NCBI RefSeq assembly: GCF_002100115.1
Contig: NZ_ANBM01000003.1
Location: 1-64,000, forward strand
DNA length: 64,000 bases
Source of the DNA: Anaerovibrio sp. JC8
Lineage (GTDB): Bacteria; Bacillota; Negativicutes; Selenomonadales; Selenomonadaceae
Reading direction: 5' to 3'
How positions within the stretch are numbered: position 1 is the first letter of the stretch; every line of letters starts with the position of its first letter. Positions 53,690-63,152 of the stretch are shown here, piece after piece. The position numbers and the translations under genes were made by a program. Under the pieces are notes generated by a model, which ran no database searches, was not told the origin of the DNA, and saw only the letters and a list, made by a program, of their open reading frames with translations.

Positions 53690-54436
53690 TCACTCTCCTT
53701 CCAGGACGGTGGTATAATCGAGATATTTCTTATCCTCCAACCGTCCGGTTATGATAGTAGCGCTGGAAATATCCGCAAAGGTAATTGGGGAAATCTTGTT
53801 GAACTTTGAACGGTCAGCCAGCACATAGGCACTCTTGCATCGTGCCAGGGCCTCGCTTTTAACGGCCCCCTCATCGGCATCCGGCGTGGAAAAACCGGAT
53901 TTTGGGCTTATTCCGTTTGTTCCGAAAAACCCCTTGGTAAAATTGTAGCCCTCAAGACTTTTCACGGCCTCTGCCCCCACCACGGCTTCAGTGACGGCCT
54001 TTACTGCTCCGCCGATGATGAACACCTTGAAGCCCTTGGCCAGCAGGCGCACTGCGTGCTGCATACCGTTAGTCACAAAGGTCGTATTCTTCTCCGTCAG
54101 AAAATCAATGAGATGCAATGTGGTGGAACCGGCATCTATGTAAACAAAATCCTCACCATTTATGAGCTCTGCGGCTTTGCGGCCGATAGCAACCTTTTCC
54201 TCCGGATACAAATCCTGCTTGGTCTGCATATCCTCCTCAGCCTTTGAGTAATTGTTATCGATGGTTGTGGCACCGCCGTAGACCTTGTACAGCCGTCCGC
54301 TGCGGTGCAGGGCACTTAAATCCCGGCGCACCGTGGACTCCGAAATCTGCAATGCCTTGGTCAGCTCAAGAACCGTGACCGCCTTTTTTTCCCCTAAAAT
54401 CTTTAATATGGCAGCATACCTCTCCTCGGTAAGCAC
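53690..54436 (-). CDS. fruR: DeoR-family fructose operon repressor
   Basis: About 248 residues. The DeoR winged helix is at residues 1-57 (ILGEKKAVTVLELTKALQIS, then ESTVRRDLSALHRSGRLYKV). The C-terminal sugar-phosphate sensing domain has YIDAGSTTLHLIDFL, VTNGMQHAVRL and GGAV. The start is taken as GTG at 54436 with AGGAGG nine bases upstream, matching family length. It is the first gene of the operon and probably represses it, with fructose-1-phosphate as inducer, through the decamer array upstream. Confidence 0.9.
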   Translation of the reverse strand: MLTEERYAAILKILGEKKAVTVLELTKALQISESTVRRDLSALHRSGRLYKVYGGATTIDNNYSKAEEDMQTKQDLYPEEKVAIGRKAAELINGEDFVYIDAGSTTLHLIDFLTEKNTTFVTNGMQHAVRLLAKGFKVFIIGGAVKAVTEAVVGAEAVKSLEGYNFTKGFFGTNGISPKSGFSTPDADEGAVKSEALARCKSAYVLADRSKFNKISPITFADISSATIITGRLEDKKYLDYTTVLEGE

Positions 54437-54471
54437 GGCTTTCACCCTCCTAAAATTTGATTTCTGCATTT

Positions 54472-54535
54472 ATAATACTGTCAGACTCCGTCAAAGTCAA
54501 GCATAATCCGTCAGAATTAATCAAAATTAATCAAA
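54472..54535 (-). promoter_or_regulatory. fru promoter with phased decamer operator
   Basis: On the minus strand TTGACT (54495-54500) and TATTAT (54472-54477) are 17 bases apart. Across 54476-54535 lie six contiguous 10-base units: TTTGATTAAT twice, TCTGACGGAT, TATGCTTGAC, TTTGACGGAG and TCTGACAGTA. Five share TYTGAY at exact 10-base spacing, one helical turn. Such direct repeats suit a DeoR-family oligomer, presumably FruR, and they span the promoter. Confidence 0.75.
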
Positions 54536-54552
54536 AATAAGAATGAGCAATT

Positions 54553-54605
54553 AAAAAAGCAGAGGCTATGTCTGTATCGTCGCTACAAACATAGCCCCTG
54601 CTTTT
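54553..54605 (-). terminator. Terminator after the PTS IIC gene
   Basis: Stem GCAGAGGCTATGT (54559-54571) pairs with ACATAGCCCCTGC (54589-54601), one mismatch, and is followed on the minus strand by TTTTTTAATT. The T-run lies next to the fru operator. Confidence 0.88.
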
Positions 54606-54637
54606 ATATATAGTTTCCAGAAGCTAACGCCTCTCCA

Positions 54638-55981
54638 TCAGGCTTCAATATTATCTTTGTTGTAAAGCTTGGTCTCCTCCTCATCATCCTCACGGCCCGG
54701 AGTCTTGAAATCAAACCTCTTGATAAGGAAATAGAAGGAAAAGTAATACAGGAAAAAGTAAATAATACCAACCGGGATAATCAGCATCCAGCTTGTCTTG
54801 TCATTACCCTGCATAATACCGAAGATTAACAGCTCAAGGAAGCCTCCGGAGAAGGTAAGACCCACTGCGATATTCAGCATATGGGCAATCATGTAGGCTG
54901 CACCGGCCAGAATAACCTGCACACCGAAGAGCAACGGAGCTGCAAAGAGGAAGGAGAACTCAATTGGTTCTGTGATACCGGTCAGCATGGAAGTCAGGGC
55001 TGCCGAAAGCATTAAACCGCCCACAATCTTCTTCTTTTCAGGACGGGCGCAACGATACATGGCCAAAGCGGCACCCGGAAGGCCGAAAATCATAAAAATA
55101 AACTCACCAGAAAAATAACGGGTCGCATCAGAGCTGAAGTGTTCCACATTAGGTGAGGCCACCTGGGCGAAGAAGATATTCTGGCCACCCTGGATAAGCT
55201 GACCATCCACCATCATGGTACCTCCCACGCCGGTCTGCCAGAAGGGCAAATAAAACACGTGATGCAGGCCAAAGGGAATCAATGCACGCTTTACGACACC
55301 GAAAATCAAGGTACCGATATAGCCTGTTCCCGTAACCACATTGCCAAGGCCAAAAATAATGTCCTGAGCAAAGGGCCAGATAAAGGTCATTATAATACCT
55401 ACAAACAAAAATACTATCGTGGATATAATCGGAATAAATCTGGAGCCTCCGAAGAAGGACAAGGTAGAAGGCAAAACAATCTTATAATAACGGTTGTGCA
55501 GTATGGAAACTCCAATACCCACAATGATACCACCAAATACCCCCATCTGCAGAGACATAATGCCACAGCTTGGGGCAATGGTTCCCTCCAGTACCCCAGG
55601 GGCAATGGATCCGTCAGCCAGAATCCTGCCCGTAATTTGCAGCATTGCGTTACATGAAACATGCATAACGAAAAAGGAAATCATGGCAGACAGGGCCGCA
55701 ACCTCCTTCTCTGCCTTTGCCATGCCAATGGCCACGCCTACGGCAAAAATAATAGGCAGGTTACTAAAAATAGCTCCGCCTGTAGAATGCATAACCACCA
55801 ACAGTGAATGCAGCACCGTGCCATCGCCAAGTATGGATTCAAGTCCATAGCTGCTGATGGTAGTCGGATTTGTAAAGGAAGCACCAATGCCCAACAAAAT
55901 ACCCGCAATTGGCATAACTGCAACGGGCAGCATAAAGCTTTGACCAATCCGTTGCAACATACTAAGGATTTTATTTTTCAT
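54638..55981 (-). CDS. PTS IIC component (glucose/maltose-type) lacking a IIB domain
   Basis: A 447-residue permease of the PtsG/MalX class. It has SFMLPVAVMPIAGILLGIG at the N-terminus, the substrate-loop motif LTGITEPIEFSFLF and GLHHVFYLPFW. It ends with the linker FKTPGREDDEEETKLYNKDN and then stops. In the family, this linker normally leads into a IIB domain with a phospho-Cys; no IIB remnant follows in the next 100 bases. A separate IIB would have to act in trans. Its own terminator follows; regulation is not visible. The ribosome site (GAGAG) is weak. Confidence 0.87.
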   Translation of the reverse strand: MKNKILSMLQRIGQSFMLPVAVMPIAGILLGIGASFTNPTTISSYGLESILGDGTVLHSLLVVMHSTGGAIFSNLPIIFAVGVAIGMAKAEKEVAALSAMISFFVMHVSCNAMLQITGRILADGSIAPGVLEGTIAPSCGIMSLQMGVFGGIIVGIGVSILHNRYYKIVLPSTLSFFGGSRFIPIISTIVFLFVGIIMTFIWPFAQDIIFGLGNVVTGTGYIGTLIFGVVKRALIPFGLHHVFYLPFWQTGVGGTMMVDGQLIQGGQNIFFAQVASPNVEHFSSDATRYFSGEFIFMIFGLPGAALAMYRCARPEKKKIVGGLMLSAALTSMLTGITEPIEFSFLFAAPLLFGVQVILAGAAYMIAHMLNIAVGLTFSGGFLELLIFGIMQGNDKTSWMLIIPVGIIYFFLYYFSFYFLIKRFDFKTPGREDDEEETKLYNKDNIEA

Positions 55982-56097
55982 TTAAAACACGCTCTCACAT
56001 AAAAGAATAATTAACTTGTTCCCCATTGTATCATAGCTTCAGCATATATAACAGATATAAAAACAGCAGCTTCCCTCCGTGATATTTTCCAAATAAC

Positions 56098-56131
56098 ATA
56101 AAAAAGGAGCTGTATCACGGGAAACAGCTCC
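56098..56131 (-). terminator. Terminator after lysS
   Basis: Perfect 8-bp stem GGAGCTGT / ACAGCTCC (56106-56113, 56124-56131) followed on the minus strand by TTTTTT, 31 bases past lysS. Confidence 0.9.
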
Positions 56132-56162
56132 GAAAAAACAAATTGTACCGAATAGTATCAGA

Positions 56163-57668
56163 TTATTCAGCCAGTGGCTTCATGGTCGGGAACAGCAGAA
56201 CATCACGGATGGATGCGCTGTCAGTGAGGAACATAACCAGACGGTCCACACCGATACCCAGGCCGCCTGTTGGTGGCAGACCATATTCCAGGGCAGTGAT
56301 GAAGTCGCGGTCCATCATATGGGCCTCATCGTCACCATCCTCACGGGCCTTAAGCTGATCGAGGAAACGACCCTCCTGGTCAATTGGGTCATTAAGCTCG
56401 GTAAAGCCATTGGCCAGCTCACGGCCGTATACGAAGCACTCGAAACGGTCAGTAATGCGAGGGTCCTCAGGATTGCGCTTAGCCAACGGAGAAATCTCAG
56501 TTGGATGGCCGGTAATGAAGGTTGGCTGAATCAGGGTCTCCTCCACCTTCTCCTCGAAGGCTGCATTGAGGATACCGCCAATACCAAAGCGCTTCTCGTA
56601 AGGAACGCCGATTTCATCAGCCATTGCACGGGCTTCCTCTACAGTCTCACAGCTGAGGAAATCCTTGCCGGTGGCTTCCTTGACTGCATCGTTCATGCTG
56701 ATGCGCTTGAAGCTGGAATAATCAATGGTAGTGCCCTGATAATCCACCTGGAGGCTGCCGCAGACTGCCATGGCAGCATCACGGACAATACCCTCTGTAA
56801 CGTCCATCAGGTCATTGTAATCAGCATAAGCCTGATAAATCTCAATGGAGGTAAACTCCGGATTATGACGAACATCCATACCCTCGTTGCGGAATACACG
56901 ACCGATTTCATATACACGCTCCATGCCGCCTACAACCAGACGCTTCAAATTCAGCTCAGTTGCAATGCGAAGGTACATATCCAAATCCAGGGTGTTGTGA
57001 TGGGTAATGAACGGACGGGCAGCTGCACCGCCGGCAATAGTACCCAATACTGGAGTCTCAACCTCCAGGAAGTCACGGGAATCCAAATAATTACGGATGG
57101 ACTTAATAATATTGGTACGGGCCACAAAGGTATTCATAACCTCAGGGTTCATGATGAGATCCACATAACGCTGACGATAGCGGATTTCGGTATCAGTGAG
57201 GCCATGGAACTTCTCAGGCAATGGACGCAGGGACTTGGACAGCAAATCAAAGTCATCTACACGAACAGTGAGCTCACCACGGCGGGTACGGAATACATGA
57301 CCCTTTACACCGATAATATCACCAATATCCAGCAGCTTAAACTGCTTGTACTTCTCCTCACCCAGTACATCCAGCTTGAAATAAATCTGGATACGGCTGG
57401 TACGGTCCATAATAACGGAGAAGCTGGCCTTGCCATGACCACGGATAGCCATGAGACGGCCGGCAATAGCAACTTCATCCTCGCTCTCGTCCTCACCCTC
57501 AAGATGAGCATACTGCTCAAGAATAGCAGCATTGTGGTGGGAAACCTCAAAACGATGGCCAAAAGGAGCTACACCCATTTCTCTGAAGGCAGCCAGCTTG
57601 TCCCGGCGAACCTTCAACAATTCATTCATATCCTGCTGAACAGGAGCATTTTCCTTATTTTCTGCCAC
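56163..57668 (-). CDS. lysS: Lysyl-tRNA synthetase, class II
   Basis: 501 residues. The N-terminal OB-fold (about 60-160) binds the anticodon. Class II motifs follow: [19 protein letters not shown] (motif 1), [20 protein letters not shown] (motif 2) and [20 protein letters not shown] (motif 3). Translation starts at GTG with AGGAGA seven bases upstream. It follows greA by 20 bases, a pairing common in Firmicutes, and ends at a strong terminator. Confidence 0.97.
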   Translation of the reverse strand: MAENKENAPVQQDMNELLKVRRDKLAAFREMGVAPFGHRFEVSHHNAAILEQYAHLEGEDESEDEVAIAGRLMAIRGHGKASFSVIMDRTSRIQIYFKLDVLGEEKYKQFKLLDIGDIIGVKGHVFRTRRGELTVRVDDFDLLSKSLRPLPEKFHGLTDTEIRYRQRYVDLIMNPEVMNTFVARTNIIKSIRNYLDSRDFLEVETPVLGTIAGGAAARPFITHHNTLDLDMYLRIATELNLKRLVVGGMERVYEIGRVFRNEGMDVRHNPEFTSIEIYQAYADYNDLMDVTEGIVRDAAMAVCGSLQVDYQGTTIDYSSFKRISMNDAVKEATGKDFLSCETVEEARAMADEIGVPYEKRFGIGGILNAAFEEKVEETLIQPTFITGHPTEISPLAKRNPEDPRITDRFECFVYGRELANGFTELNDPIDQEGRFLDQLKAREDGDDEAHMMDRDFITALEYGLPPTGGLGIGVDRLVMFLTDSASIRDVLLFPTMKPLAE

Positions 57669-57688
57669 TTTACATTCTCCTATATAAA

Positions 57689-58162
57689 TCAGTGCTTAAT
57701 CTCAACAATCTCGTAGTTGATGATATTCTCACCAACATGAACCTCTACTACTTCGCCCACGGTTTTACCGATGATAGCGGCACCTACAGGAGATTCGTTG
57801 GAAATCTTGCCCTCATCAGGGTCAGCCTCGGTGGAGCCTACCAGCTGATACACCTCAGTCTCGTCAAACTCCAAATCCTTCAATACAATCTTGGAGCCCA
57901 TGGAAACCACGTTGCTGTCAGCACTGTTCTCAATAATCTTGGCGTGACGGATCTTCTCCTCCAGCTCTGCGATTTCACCCTCCAGGAAGGCCTGCTCATT
58001 CTTGGCATCATCATACTCGGAGTTCTCGGAAAGGTCACCCAGAGCGATGGCAGCTTTCAGACGATCAGCTACCTCAAGTCTTTTTACACTTTTTAAATAA
58101 TCAAGTTTCTCCTGCAGTTTTTTCAAACCATCAGCTGTGAGAAGTACACTCTTGTCTGCCAT
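57689..58162 (-). CDS. greA: Transcription elongation factor GreA
   Basis: 157 residues. The N-terminal coiled coil (1-75) has [19 protein letters not shown] and the tip acidic pair near [16 protein letters not shown]. The C-terminal FKBP-like domain has [19 protein letters not shown]. GreA enters the RNA polymerase secondary channel and rescues backtracked complexes. The ATG at 58162 has AAAGGAG nine bases upstream. Confidence 0.96.
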   Translation of the reverse strand: MADKSVLLTADGLKKLQEKLDYLKSVKRLEVADRLKAAIALGDLSENSEYDDAKNEQAFLEGEIAELEEKIRHAKIIENSADSNVVSMGSKIVLKDLEFDETEVYQLVGSTEADPDEGKISNESPVGAAIIGKTVGEVVEVHVGENIINYEIVEIKH

Positions 58163-58281
58163 TACCAAAAACTCCTTTACTCAATAAATAATGAGTGCCG
58201 CATATGGCACTCACATGAAATACAAAATTTACTATAATATTATAAGTAATAACCTGCTTTTTGTCAATATATTCAGCAAGT

Positions 58282-58312
58282 CAAAAGAGACTGTTACTAG
58301 CGCAACAGCCTC
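58282..58312 (-). terminator. Possible terminator after sepF
   Basis: An imperfect 9-bp stem (58287-58295 with 58304-58312, one mismatch) followed on the minus strand by TTTTGAC, 17 bases past sepF. The T-run is short. Confidence 0.5.
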
Positions 58313-58328
58313 AATTAATTCACATTTC

Positions 58329-58790
58329 TTATAAAGTAGCAGCTACAGACTTCATCTCGTTAATCTCAACGCCATTTGGTGCATAGAGAACCATGGTGTT
58401 GGAAATACGATGAACAAAGCCGTCCTGAATATAGCATACGCCATTAAGGAAATCACAGATACGCTGCTGTTCAGGAAGCTCAACACGCTCATAGTTTACG
58501 ATAGCAGAATTCTTTGCCTTCAAAGCGTCAGCAACCTCACGAACATCATCAAAACGCTGTGGCATGAAAATCTTGATTTTCATCTCAGCAGTACGCTTGC
58601 TGTTGTCGGTATGCAAAGTAAGAGTTGGTCTCTTTACAGGCGCTGCGGCTGGTTTTACAACACTGGCTGTGCTGCCCCCTACAACCTTACGCTCAACCTG
58701 CTCCTCAACAACCTCTTCTTCGTCCACATACAGTTCGTCTTCAACCTCAACCGGTGCGAAGAAGTCTTCCAATTTCTTTAGAATACTCAC
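58329..58790 (-). CDS. sepF: Cell division protein SepF
   Basis: 153 residues. The N-terminal amphipathic helix (MSILKKLEDFFAP) targets the membrane, an acidic/variable linker follows (about 15-65), and the C-terminal SepF core binds FtsZ (PQRFDDVREVADALKAKNSA, FLNGVCYIQDGFVHRISNTM). Translation starts at GTG with GGAGGG upstream. Its presence supports a Firmicute origin. Single gene here, not in the usual ylm cluster. Confidence 0.94.
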   Translation of the reverse strand: MSILKKLEDFFAPVEVEDELYVDEEEVVEEQVERKVVGGSTASVVKPAAAPVKRPTLTLHTDNSKRTAEMKIKIFMPQRFDDVREVADALKAKNSAIVNYERVELPEQQRICDFLNGVCYIQDGFVHRISNTMVLYAPNGVEINEMKSVAATL

Positions 58791-58994
58791 AACGTCCGCC
58801 CTCCAATAAATAAGTCCAAATTCATTAAATAAAAGAATAAAATTAAAAAATATAAGTTCTTAGAAAAATGCCCATACCGGGTACTTCTTATTATATTCGC
58901 TATAAGCAGGTTTTGTCCTGCTTATTTTGCGAATTTCTTTATTTTTTTAAAAAATGAGTCTAAAGGCCTATGACAAGAAGACTAAAAGTTAAAA

Positions 58995-60818
58995 TTAACT
59001 TTCCTTACGAGCGTTCTTGCTTGCTCTACCACGAACTACCTTGTCAAGAATGGTCTTACGCAGACGAATGCTGTCAGGAGTTACCTCTACCAGCTCGTCA
59101 TCATTAATATACTCAAGTGCCTGCTCCAAGCTCAGAATACGAGGAGGAGTCAAGCGGATTGCTTCATCAGAAGAAGATGTACGCATGTTGGATACGTGCT
59201 TAGCCTTGCATGGATTAATATCCATATCGATATCACGGGTATTCTCACCAACGATCATGCCCTCATATACAGCCTGGCCAGGGGAAATGAACATGGTACC
59301 GCGATCCTGAAGATTGTAAATACCATAGCCGGTGGTCTCGCCCTGCTCGAAGGCTACCAGAGAACCACGGGTACGGCCTGGGATATCACCCTTGTAAGGC
59401 ACATAGCCGGAGAATACATGGTTCATGATACCGTTACCCTTGGTGTTGGTCAGCAGCTCGCTACGGAAACCAATGAGACCACGGGCAGGAATCAGGAACT
59501 CCATACGCATGTAGCCGGATACCTCGGTCATGTTGGCCAACTCAGCCTTGCGGGTACCAAGGGACTCCATAACTGTGCCCATGTACTCCTGTGGAACCTC
59601 AATAGTCAGATTCTCCATTGGCTCGCACTTCTGGCCGTTAATTTCCTTATATACTACCTCTGGCTTACCAACCTGGAGCTCATAGCCCTCACGACGCATG
59701 GTCTCAATAAGAATGGACAGATGCAGCTCACCACGGCCGGAAACCTTGAATACATCAGCAGAATCAGTTTCCTCTACACGGAGGGAAACGTTGGTCTCAA
59801 CCTCCTTGAAGAGACGGTCACGAAGGTGACGGGAGGTTACGAACTGACCCTCACGGCCGGCAAATGGGCTGGTGTTTACACCGAAGGTCATGGACAGGGT
59901 AGGCTCGTCAATATTGATGGTAGGCAGTGCCTCAGGATTCTCGGCATCAGCTACGGTGTGACCAATGCTTACATTGCCAAGACCAGTCAGACAAACGATT
60001 TCACCCATCTTGGCTTCCTCAACCTCTACGCGGTTCAGGCCCTGATAAGCATATACCTTGCCAACCTTTGCCTTGGTCTGGGAATCACCGTCCAGCAGAA
60101 CTACGGACTGGTTAGGCTTTACGCAGCCACGGATAATACGGCCTACAGCCAGCTTGCCAACATACTCGTCAGACTCCAGGGTAGTAACCATCATCTGGAG
60201 AGGACCATCTGCATCACCCTGTGGGCAAGGAATCTCCTTGACAATGGTCTCCATAAGAGGCTTCAGATTATCGTTGTCATCCTCCATGCTGTACTTGGCA
60301 ACGCCATCACGGGCAGTAGCATAAATGCAAGGGAAGTCCAGCTGATCATCATCAGCATCCAGCTCCATAAAGAGCTCCAGAACTTCGTCGTATACTTCAT
60401 CCACACGCTGGTCAGGACGGTCAATCTTGTTGATTACAACGATTGGCTTCAGCCCCTGCTCCAGTGCCTTGCGGAGAACGTACTTGGTCTGTGGCATTGG
60501 GCCCTCAAAGGCATCAACCAGCAGAACTACACCGTCAACCATGTTCAGTACACGCTGTACCTCACCACCGAAGTCAGCATGGCCCGGGGTATCAACGATG
60601 TTGATCTTGGTACCCTCGTACATAATTGCAGTATTTTTGGAAAGAATGGTAATACCACGCTCGCGCTCCAGGTCACCAGAGTCCATTACGCGCTCTGCAA
60701 CCTGCTCATTGTCACGGAAGATGTGGCTCTGCTGCAGCATTGCATCTACCAGTGTGGTCTTGCCGTGGTCTACGTGAGCAATAATCGCGATATTTCTCAA
60801 ATTTTCATTCTTACTCAT
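58995..60818 (-). CDS. typA: Ribosome-associated GTPase TypA/BipA
   Basis: 607 residues of normal length. GTPase motifs are G1 [11 protein letters not shown]3 [11 protein letters not shown] and G4 NKIDRPD, with the switch region RERGITI. EF-G-like domains follow, and the BipA-specific C-terminal region includes [20 protein letters not shown]. It helps 50S ribosome assembly, especially under stress or cold. GGGAGGA lies upstream of the ATG at 60818. A GGAGGAGC-type hairpin lies in its leader (about 60846-60866). No operon partner. Confidence 0.96.
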   Translation of the reverse strand: MSKNENLRNIAIIAHVDHGKTTLVDAMLQQSHIFRDNEQVAERVMDSGDLERERGITILSKNTAIMYEGTKINIVDTPGHADFGGEVQRVLNMVDGVVLLVDAFEGPMPQTKYVLRKALEQGLKPIVVINKIDRPDQRVDEVYDEVLELFMELDADDDQLDFPCIYATARDGVAKYSMEDDNDNLKPLMETIVKEIPCPQGDADGPLQMMVTTLESDEYVGKLAVGRIIRGCVKPNQSVVLLDGDSQTKAKVGKVYAYQGLNRVEVEEAKMGEIVCLTGLGNVSIGHTVADAENPEALPTINIDEPTLSMTFGVNTSPFAGREGQFVTSRHLRDRLFKEVETNVSLRVEETDSADVFKVSGRGELHLSILIETMRREGYELQVGKPEVVYKEINGQKCEPMENLTIEVPQEYMGTVMESLGTRKAELANMTEVSGYMRMEFLIPARGLIGFRSELLTNTKGNGIMNHVFSGYVPYKGDIPGRTRGSLVAFEQGETTGYGIYNLQDRGTMFISPGQAVYEGMIVGENTRDIDMDINPCKAKHVSNMRTSSSDEAIRLTPPRILSLEQALEYINDDELVEVTPDSIRLRKTILDKVVRGRASKNARKES

Positions 60819-60962
60819 AGTATTAAAATTCCTCCCATACATAGAAAAAGGAGTCCTACGCTCCTCCTACAATAACATCATCTTAAATTTCAGCATACTA
60901 ATATTATTATAGACGCTATATAATGTCAATTGTTTTTTCCCTAGAAGTTTCCTTCATAATCA

Positions 60963-60993
60963 AATAAAAATGGAGCACAATTTCTTGTGCCCC
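60963..60993 (-). terminator. Terminator after metK
   Basis: Hairpin GGAGCACAA / TTGTGCCCC (60972-60980, 60985-60993, one mismatch) followed on the minus strand by ATTTTTATTTG, 25 bases past metK. Confidence 0.87.
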
Positions 60994-61018
60994 ACTTCAT
61001 ATTTTCAGTATATCCGAA

Positions 61019-62206
61019 TCAGATACCAGCCTGAGCCTTCAATGCATCAGCCTTGTCAGTATGCTCCCAAGGCAAATCTATGTCGGTACGGCCAAAGTGA
61101 CCATAAGCCGCAGTCTTAGCATAGATAGGACGGCGGAGGTTAAGCATCTTGATAATGCCGGCCGGACGCAAATCGAAGTTCTTCTGAACCAGCTCCTCCA
61201 GGGTACGGTCATCAACCTTGCCGGTGCCAAAGGTATCAACCATGATGGATACAGGCTTTGCCACGCCGATAGCATAAGCCAGCTGAACCTCAGCCTTGTC
61301 AGCCAGACCAGCAGCAACGATATTCTTGGCTACATAGCGGGCTGCATAAGCACCGGAGCGGTCTACCTTTGTTGGATCCTTGCCGGAGAATGCACCGCCG
61401 CCATGACGGGCCATGCCGCCATAGGTATCAACGATAATCTTACGGCCAGTAAGACCGCAGTCACCCTGAGGGCCGCCGATAACGAACTTGCCGGTAGGGT
61501 TAATGAAATACTTGGTATCGTCACTGAGAAGCTCAGCAGGAATAACAGGCTTTACAACGTGCTCAATGAGGTCCTTGCGGATCTGCTCCAAGGAAACCTT
61601 CTCATCATGCTGAGTGGAAATAACGATGGTATCAATAGCTACAGGCTTGCCGTTCTCGTAAGCAACGGTAACCTGGGTCTTGCCGTCCGGACGGAGATAT
61701 GGCAGAGTGCCGTTCTTGCGAACCTCAGTAAGACGACGGGACAGACGATGAGCCAAGGCAATAGGAGTTGGCATGAACTCAGGGGTCTCGTTGCAGGCAT
61801 AGCCGAACATCATACCCTGGTCGCCGGCACCGGTAGCCTCTTCCTCGCTCATCTCACCCTCACGGGCCTCCAGAGCCTTGTCTACACCCTGGGCAATATC
61901 AGGAGACTGCTCATCAAGGGAAATAAGAATACCACAGGTATCAGCATCAAAGCCGTACTTGGCTCTGATATAACCGATTCTACGGATAGTATCACGAACA
62001 ATTTTGGAAATATCTACATAGCAGCTGGTGGAAATCTCACCGGCAATATGGGCCTGACCAGTAGTAACCAGGGTCTCGCAGGCTACACGGCCCATAGGGT
62101 CCTGTTCCAGAATAGCGTCCAGAATGCTGTCGGAAATCTGGTCTGCGATTTTGTCAGGATGGCCCTCAGTAACAGACTCAGAGGTGAACAATAAACGTTT
62201 ACTCAT
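61019..62206 (-). CDS. metK: S-adenosylmethionine synthetase
   Basis: 395 residues. Signatures are [20 protein letters not shown] at the start, the hexapeptide-like [12 protein letters not shown] and [16 protein letters not shown] (P-loop-like). It makes S-adenosylmethionine from methionine and ATP. AAGGAGG lies seven bases before the ATG. Expression is controlled by an upstream SAM-I riboswitch, so the product shuts off its own synthesis. Full length. Confidence 0.98.
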   Translation of the reverse strand: MSKRLLFTSESVTEGHPDKIADQISDSILDAILEQDPMGRVACETLVTTGQAHIAGEISTSCYVDISKIVRDTIRRIGYIRAKYGFDADTCGILISLDEQSPDIAQGVDKALEAREGEMSEEEATGAGDQGMMFGYACNETPEFMPTPIALAHRLSRRLTEVRKNGTLPYLRPDGKTQVTVAYENGKPVAIDTIVISTQHDEKVSLEQIRKDLIEHVVKPVIPAELLSDDTKYFINPTGKFVIGGPQGDCGLTGRKIIVDTYGGMARHGGGAFSGKDPTKVDRSGAYAARYVAKNIVAAGLADKAEVQLAYAIGVAKPVSIMVDTFGTGKVDDRTLEELVQKNFDLRPAGIIKMLNLRRPIYAKTAAYGHFGRTDIDLPWEHTDKADALKAQAGI

Positions 62207-62286
62207 TAAAACGCCTCCTTAAATAAAGATTACTTCTTGCTGAAATATGAAAACACCGTACTTATATTTAAATGAAAATTGTCAAT

Positions 62287-62309
62287 AAAAAAACTCTCTT
62301 CAAAGAGAG
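62287..62309 (-). terminator. SAM-I riboswitch terminator
   Basis: Six-bp stem CTCTCT/AGAGAG (62294-62299, 62304-62309) followed on the minus strand by seven T. It lies between the aptamer and metK; the P1 3' strand GATGAGAG can pair with part of it, giving an anti-terminator. Confidence 0.85.
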
Positions 62310-62324
62310 AGCTCATATAAATCT

Positions 62325-62434
62325 CTCATCTTAAGGCGGATAGCCTTCAGGAATTAGCACCGTTTCGGCACATCTTCATATGCCAATGGTTGCCGCAGCT
62401 TCACAGGGCCAGTCCCTCCACTGCTCTTGATGAG
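62325..62434 (-). promoter_or_regulatory. SAM-I (S-box) riboswitch controlling metK
   Basis: On the minus strand CTCATCAAGAGCAG and GTGGAGGGACTGGCCC lead into GCGGCAACC, then GGTGCTAATTCCTG and finally GATGAG, the conserved core of the S-box aptamer. P1 is CTCATC (62429-62434) with GATGAG (62325-62330). S-adenosylmethionine binding favours the downstream terminator and turns metK off. Confidence 0.96.
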
Positions 62435-62456
62435 TTCATATTCAGTTTACTAATTC

Positions 62457-62485
62457 ATGATATTCTATAGTCCTAAAAAAGTCAA
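62457..62485 (-). promoter_or_regulatory. Promoter of metK leader
   Basis: On the minus strand TTGACT (62480-62485) and TATCAT (62457-62462) are 17 bases apart, placing transcription start just before the aptamer. Confidence 0.7.
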
Positions 62486-62597
62486 GGACATTTAGCATAA
62501 ACTGTACTAATGGATTATTTTGCCGTATAATATGGGAAAATACGATAAACTGCGTTATAATCATATTTGTAAGAGTTTATCATAAAGGAGCCCCACA

Positions 62598-63101
62598 ATG
62601 GAAATTGTAAACGCTTTTGCCATATTTTGGATTTTATTCAATGGCTACTCCCTGTATAAAATTCTCCTTAACTCCAGTGATGAGGAGCGGGATGACATTC
62701 ATAACGAGCTGATGGACATGTGCCGTACCATGACCCCATCTGCTGTGGGAAAAACCATGGTTGCCCTATTCCTGGGAATAATGGCATTGGATATCATAGG
62801 CTTTTATCTCACCTATACCTATGCTTACACCTACGCCTACACCCTTGAGGAATATTTCTACACCAGAATCCTTTTGTTTCTGGCCTTTATACTGGTTTTC
62901 CTCATTGATCAGTTCCTGTCCTTCAGGCAGACCATGAAAATCGCTGCTGCCCTGCGGATTCCAAATATAAGGGATGACGTTTTGAAGCGCTTTATGCGTA
63001 TGACAGAAAGGGATTTGGATTTTATCAACACCATTTCCGCCGTGGCCAAATTCGTGGCCGCCTTTCAGCTGGTGCTGTATACCATTCTTACCAAGGCATA
63101 A
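62598..63101 (+). CDS. Small membrane protein, function unknown
   Basis: I do not recognise this 167-residue protein. It has an N-terminal hydrophobic segment (FAIFWILFNGYSLYKILL, 8-25), a charged stretch (27-48), then two more segments (TMVALFLGIMALDIIGFYLT and RILLFLAFILVFLIDQFL). Between them is a tyrosine-rich run TYTYAYTYAYT from a short degenerate DNA repeat. The C-terminus is amphipathic. AAAGGAG lies before the ATG. TATAAT at 62526-62531 could be its -10 box, with a poor -35. It is divergent from metK and single, closed by a terminator. Confidence 0.75.
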   Translation: MEIVNAFAIFWILFNGYSLYKILLNSSDEERDDIHNELMDMCRTMTPSAVGKTMVALFLGIMALDIIGFYLTYTYAYTYAYTLEEYFYTRILLFLAFILVFLIDQFLSFRQTMKIAAALRIPNIRDDVLKRFMRMTERDLDFINTISAVAKFVAAFQLVLYTILTKA

Positions 63102-63110
63102 CACAACATA

Positions 63111-63147
63111 AAAAAGGCTGTGAAAAATTTCACAGCCTTTATTTTTT
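63111..63147. terminator. Bidirectional terminator between convergent genes
   Basis: Perfect 13-bp stem AAAGGCTGTGAAA / TTTCACAGCCTTT with a 2-base centre, T-runs on both strands. Confidence 0.88.
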
Positions 63148-63152
63148 TGGAG

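Noticed and set aside
59196-60875. 559-codon plus-strand frame opposite typA
   Set aside because: It lies opposite an unmistakable TypA with all GTPase motifs. Strong codon bias in highly expressed genes leaves few antisense stops. Similar long frames opposite lysS (56319-57716), metK (61061-62194) and the DUF1445/DUF4392 genes (9648-10994) were rejected for the same reason.
62811-62849. Tandem repeat or CRISPR-like unit in the small membrane protein gene
   Set aside because: It is a short degenerate run coding for alternating Tyr with Thr or Ala, in frame and without spacers.
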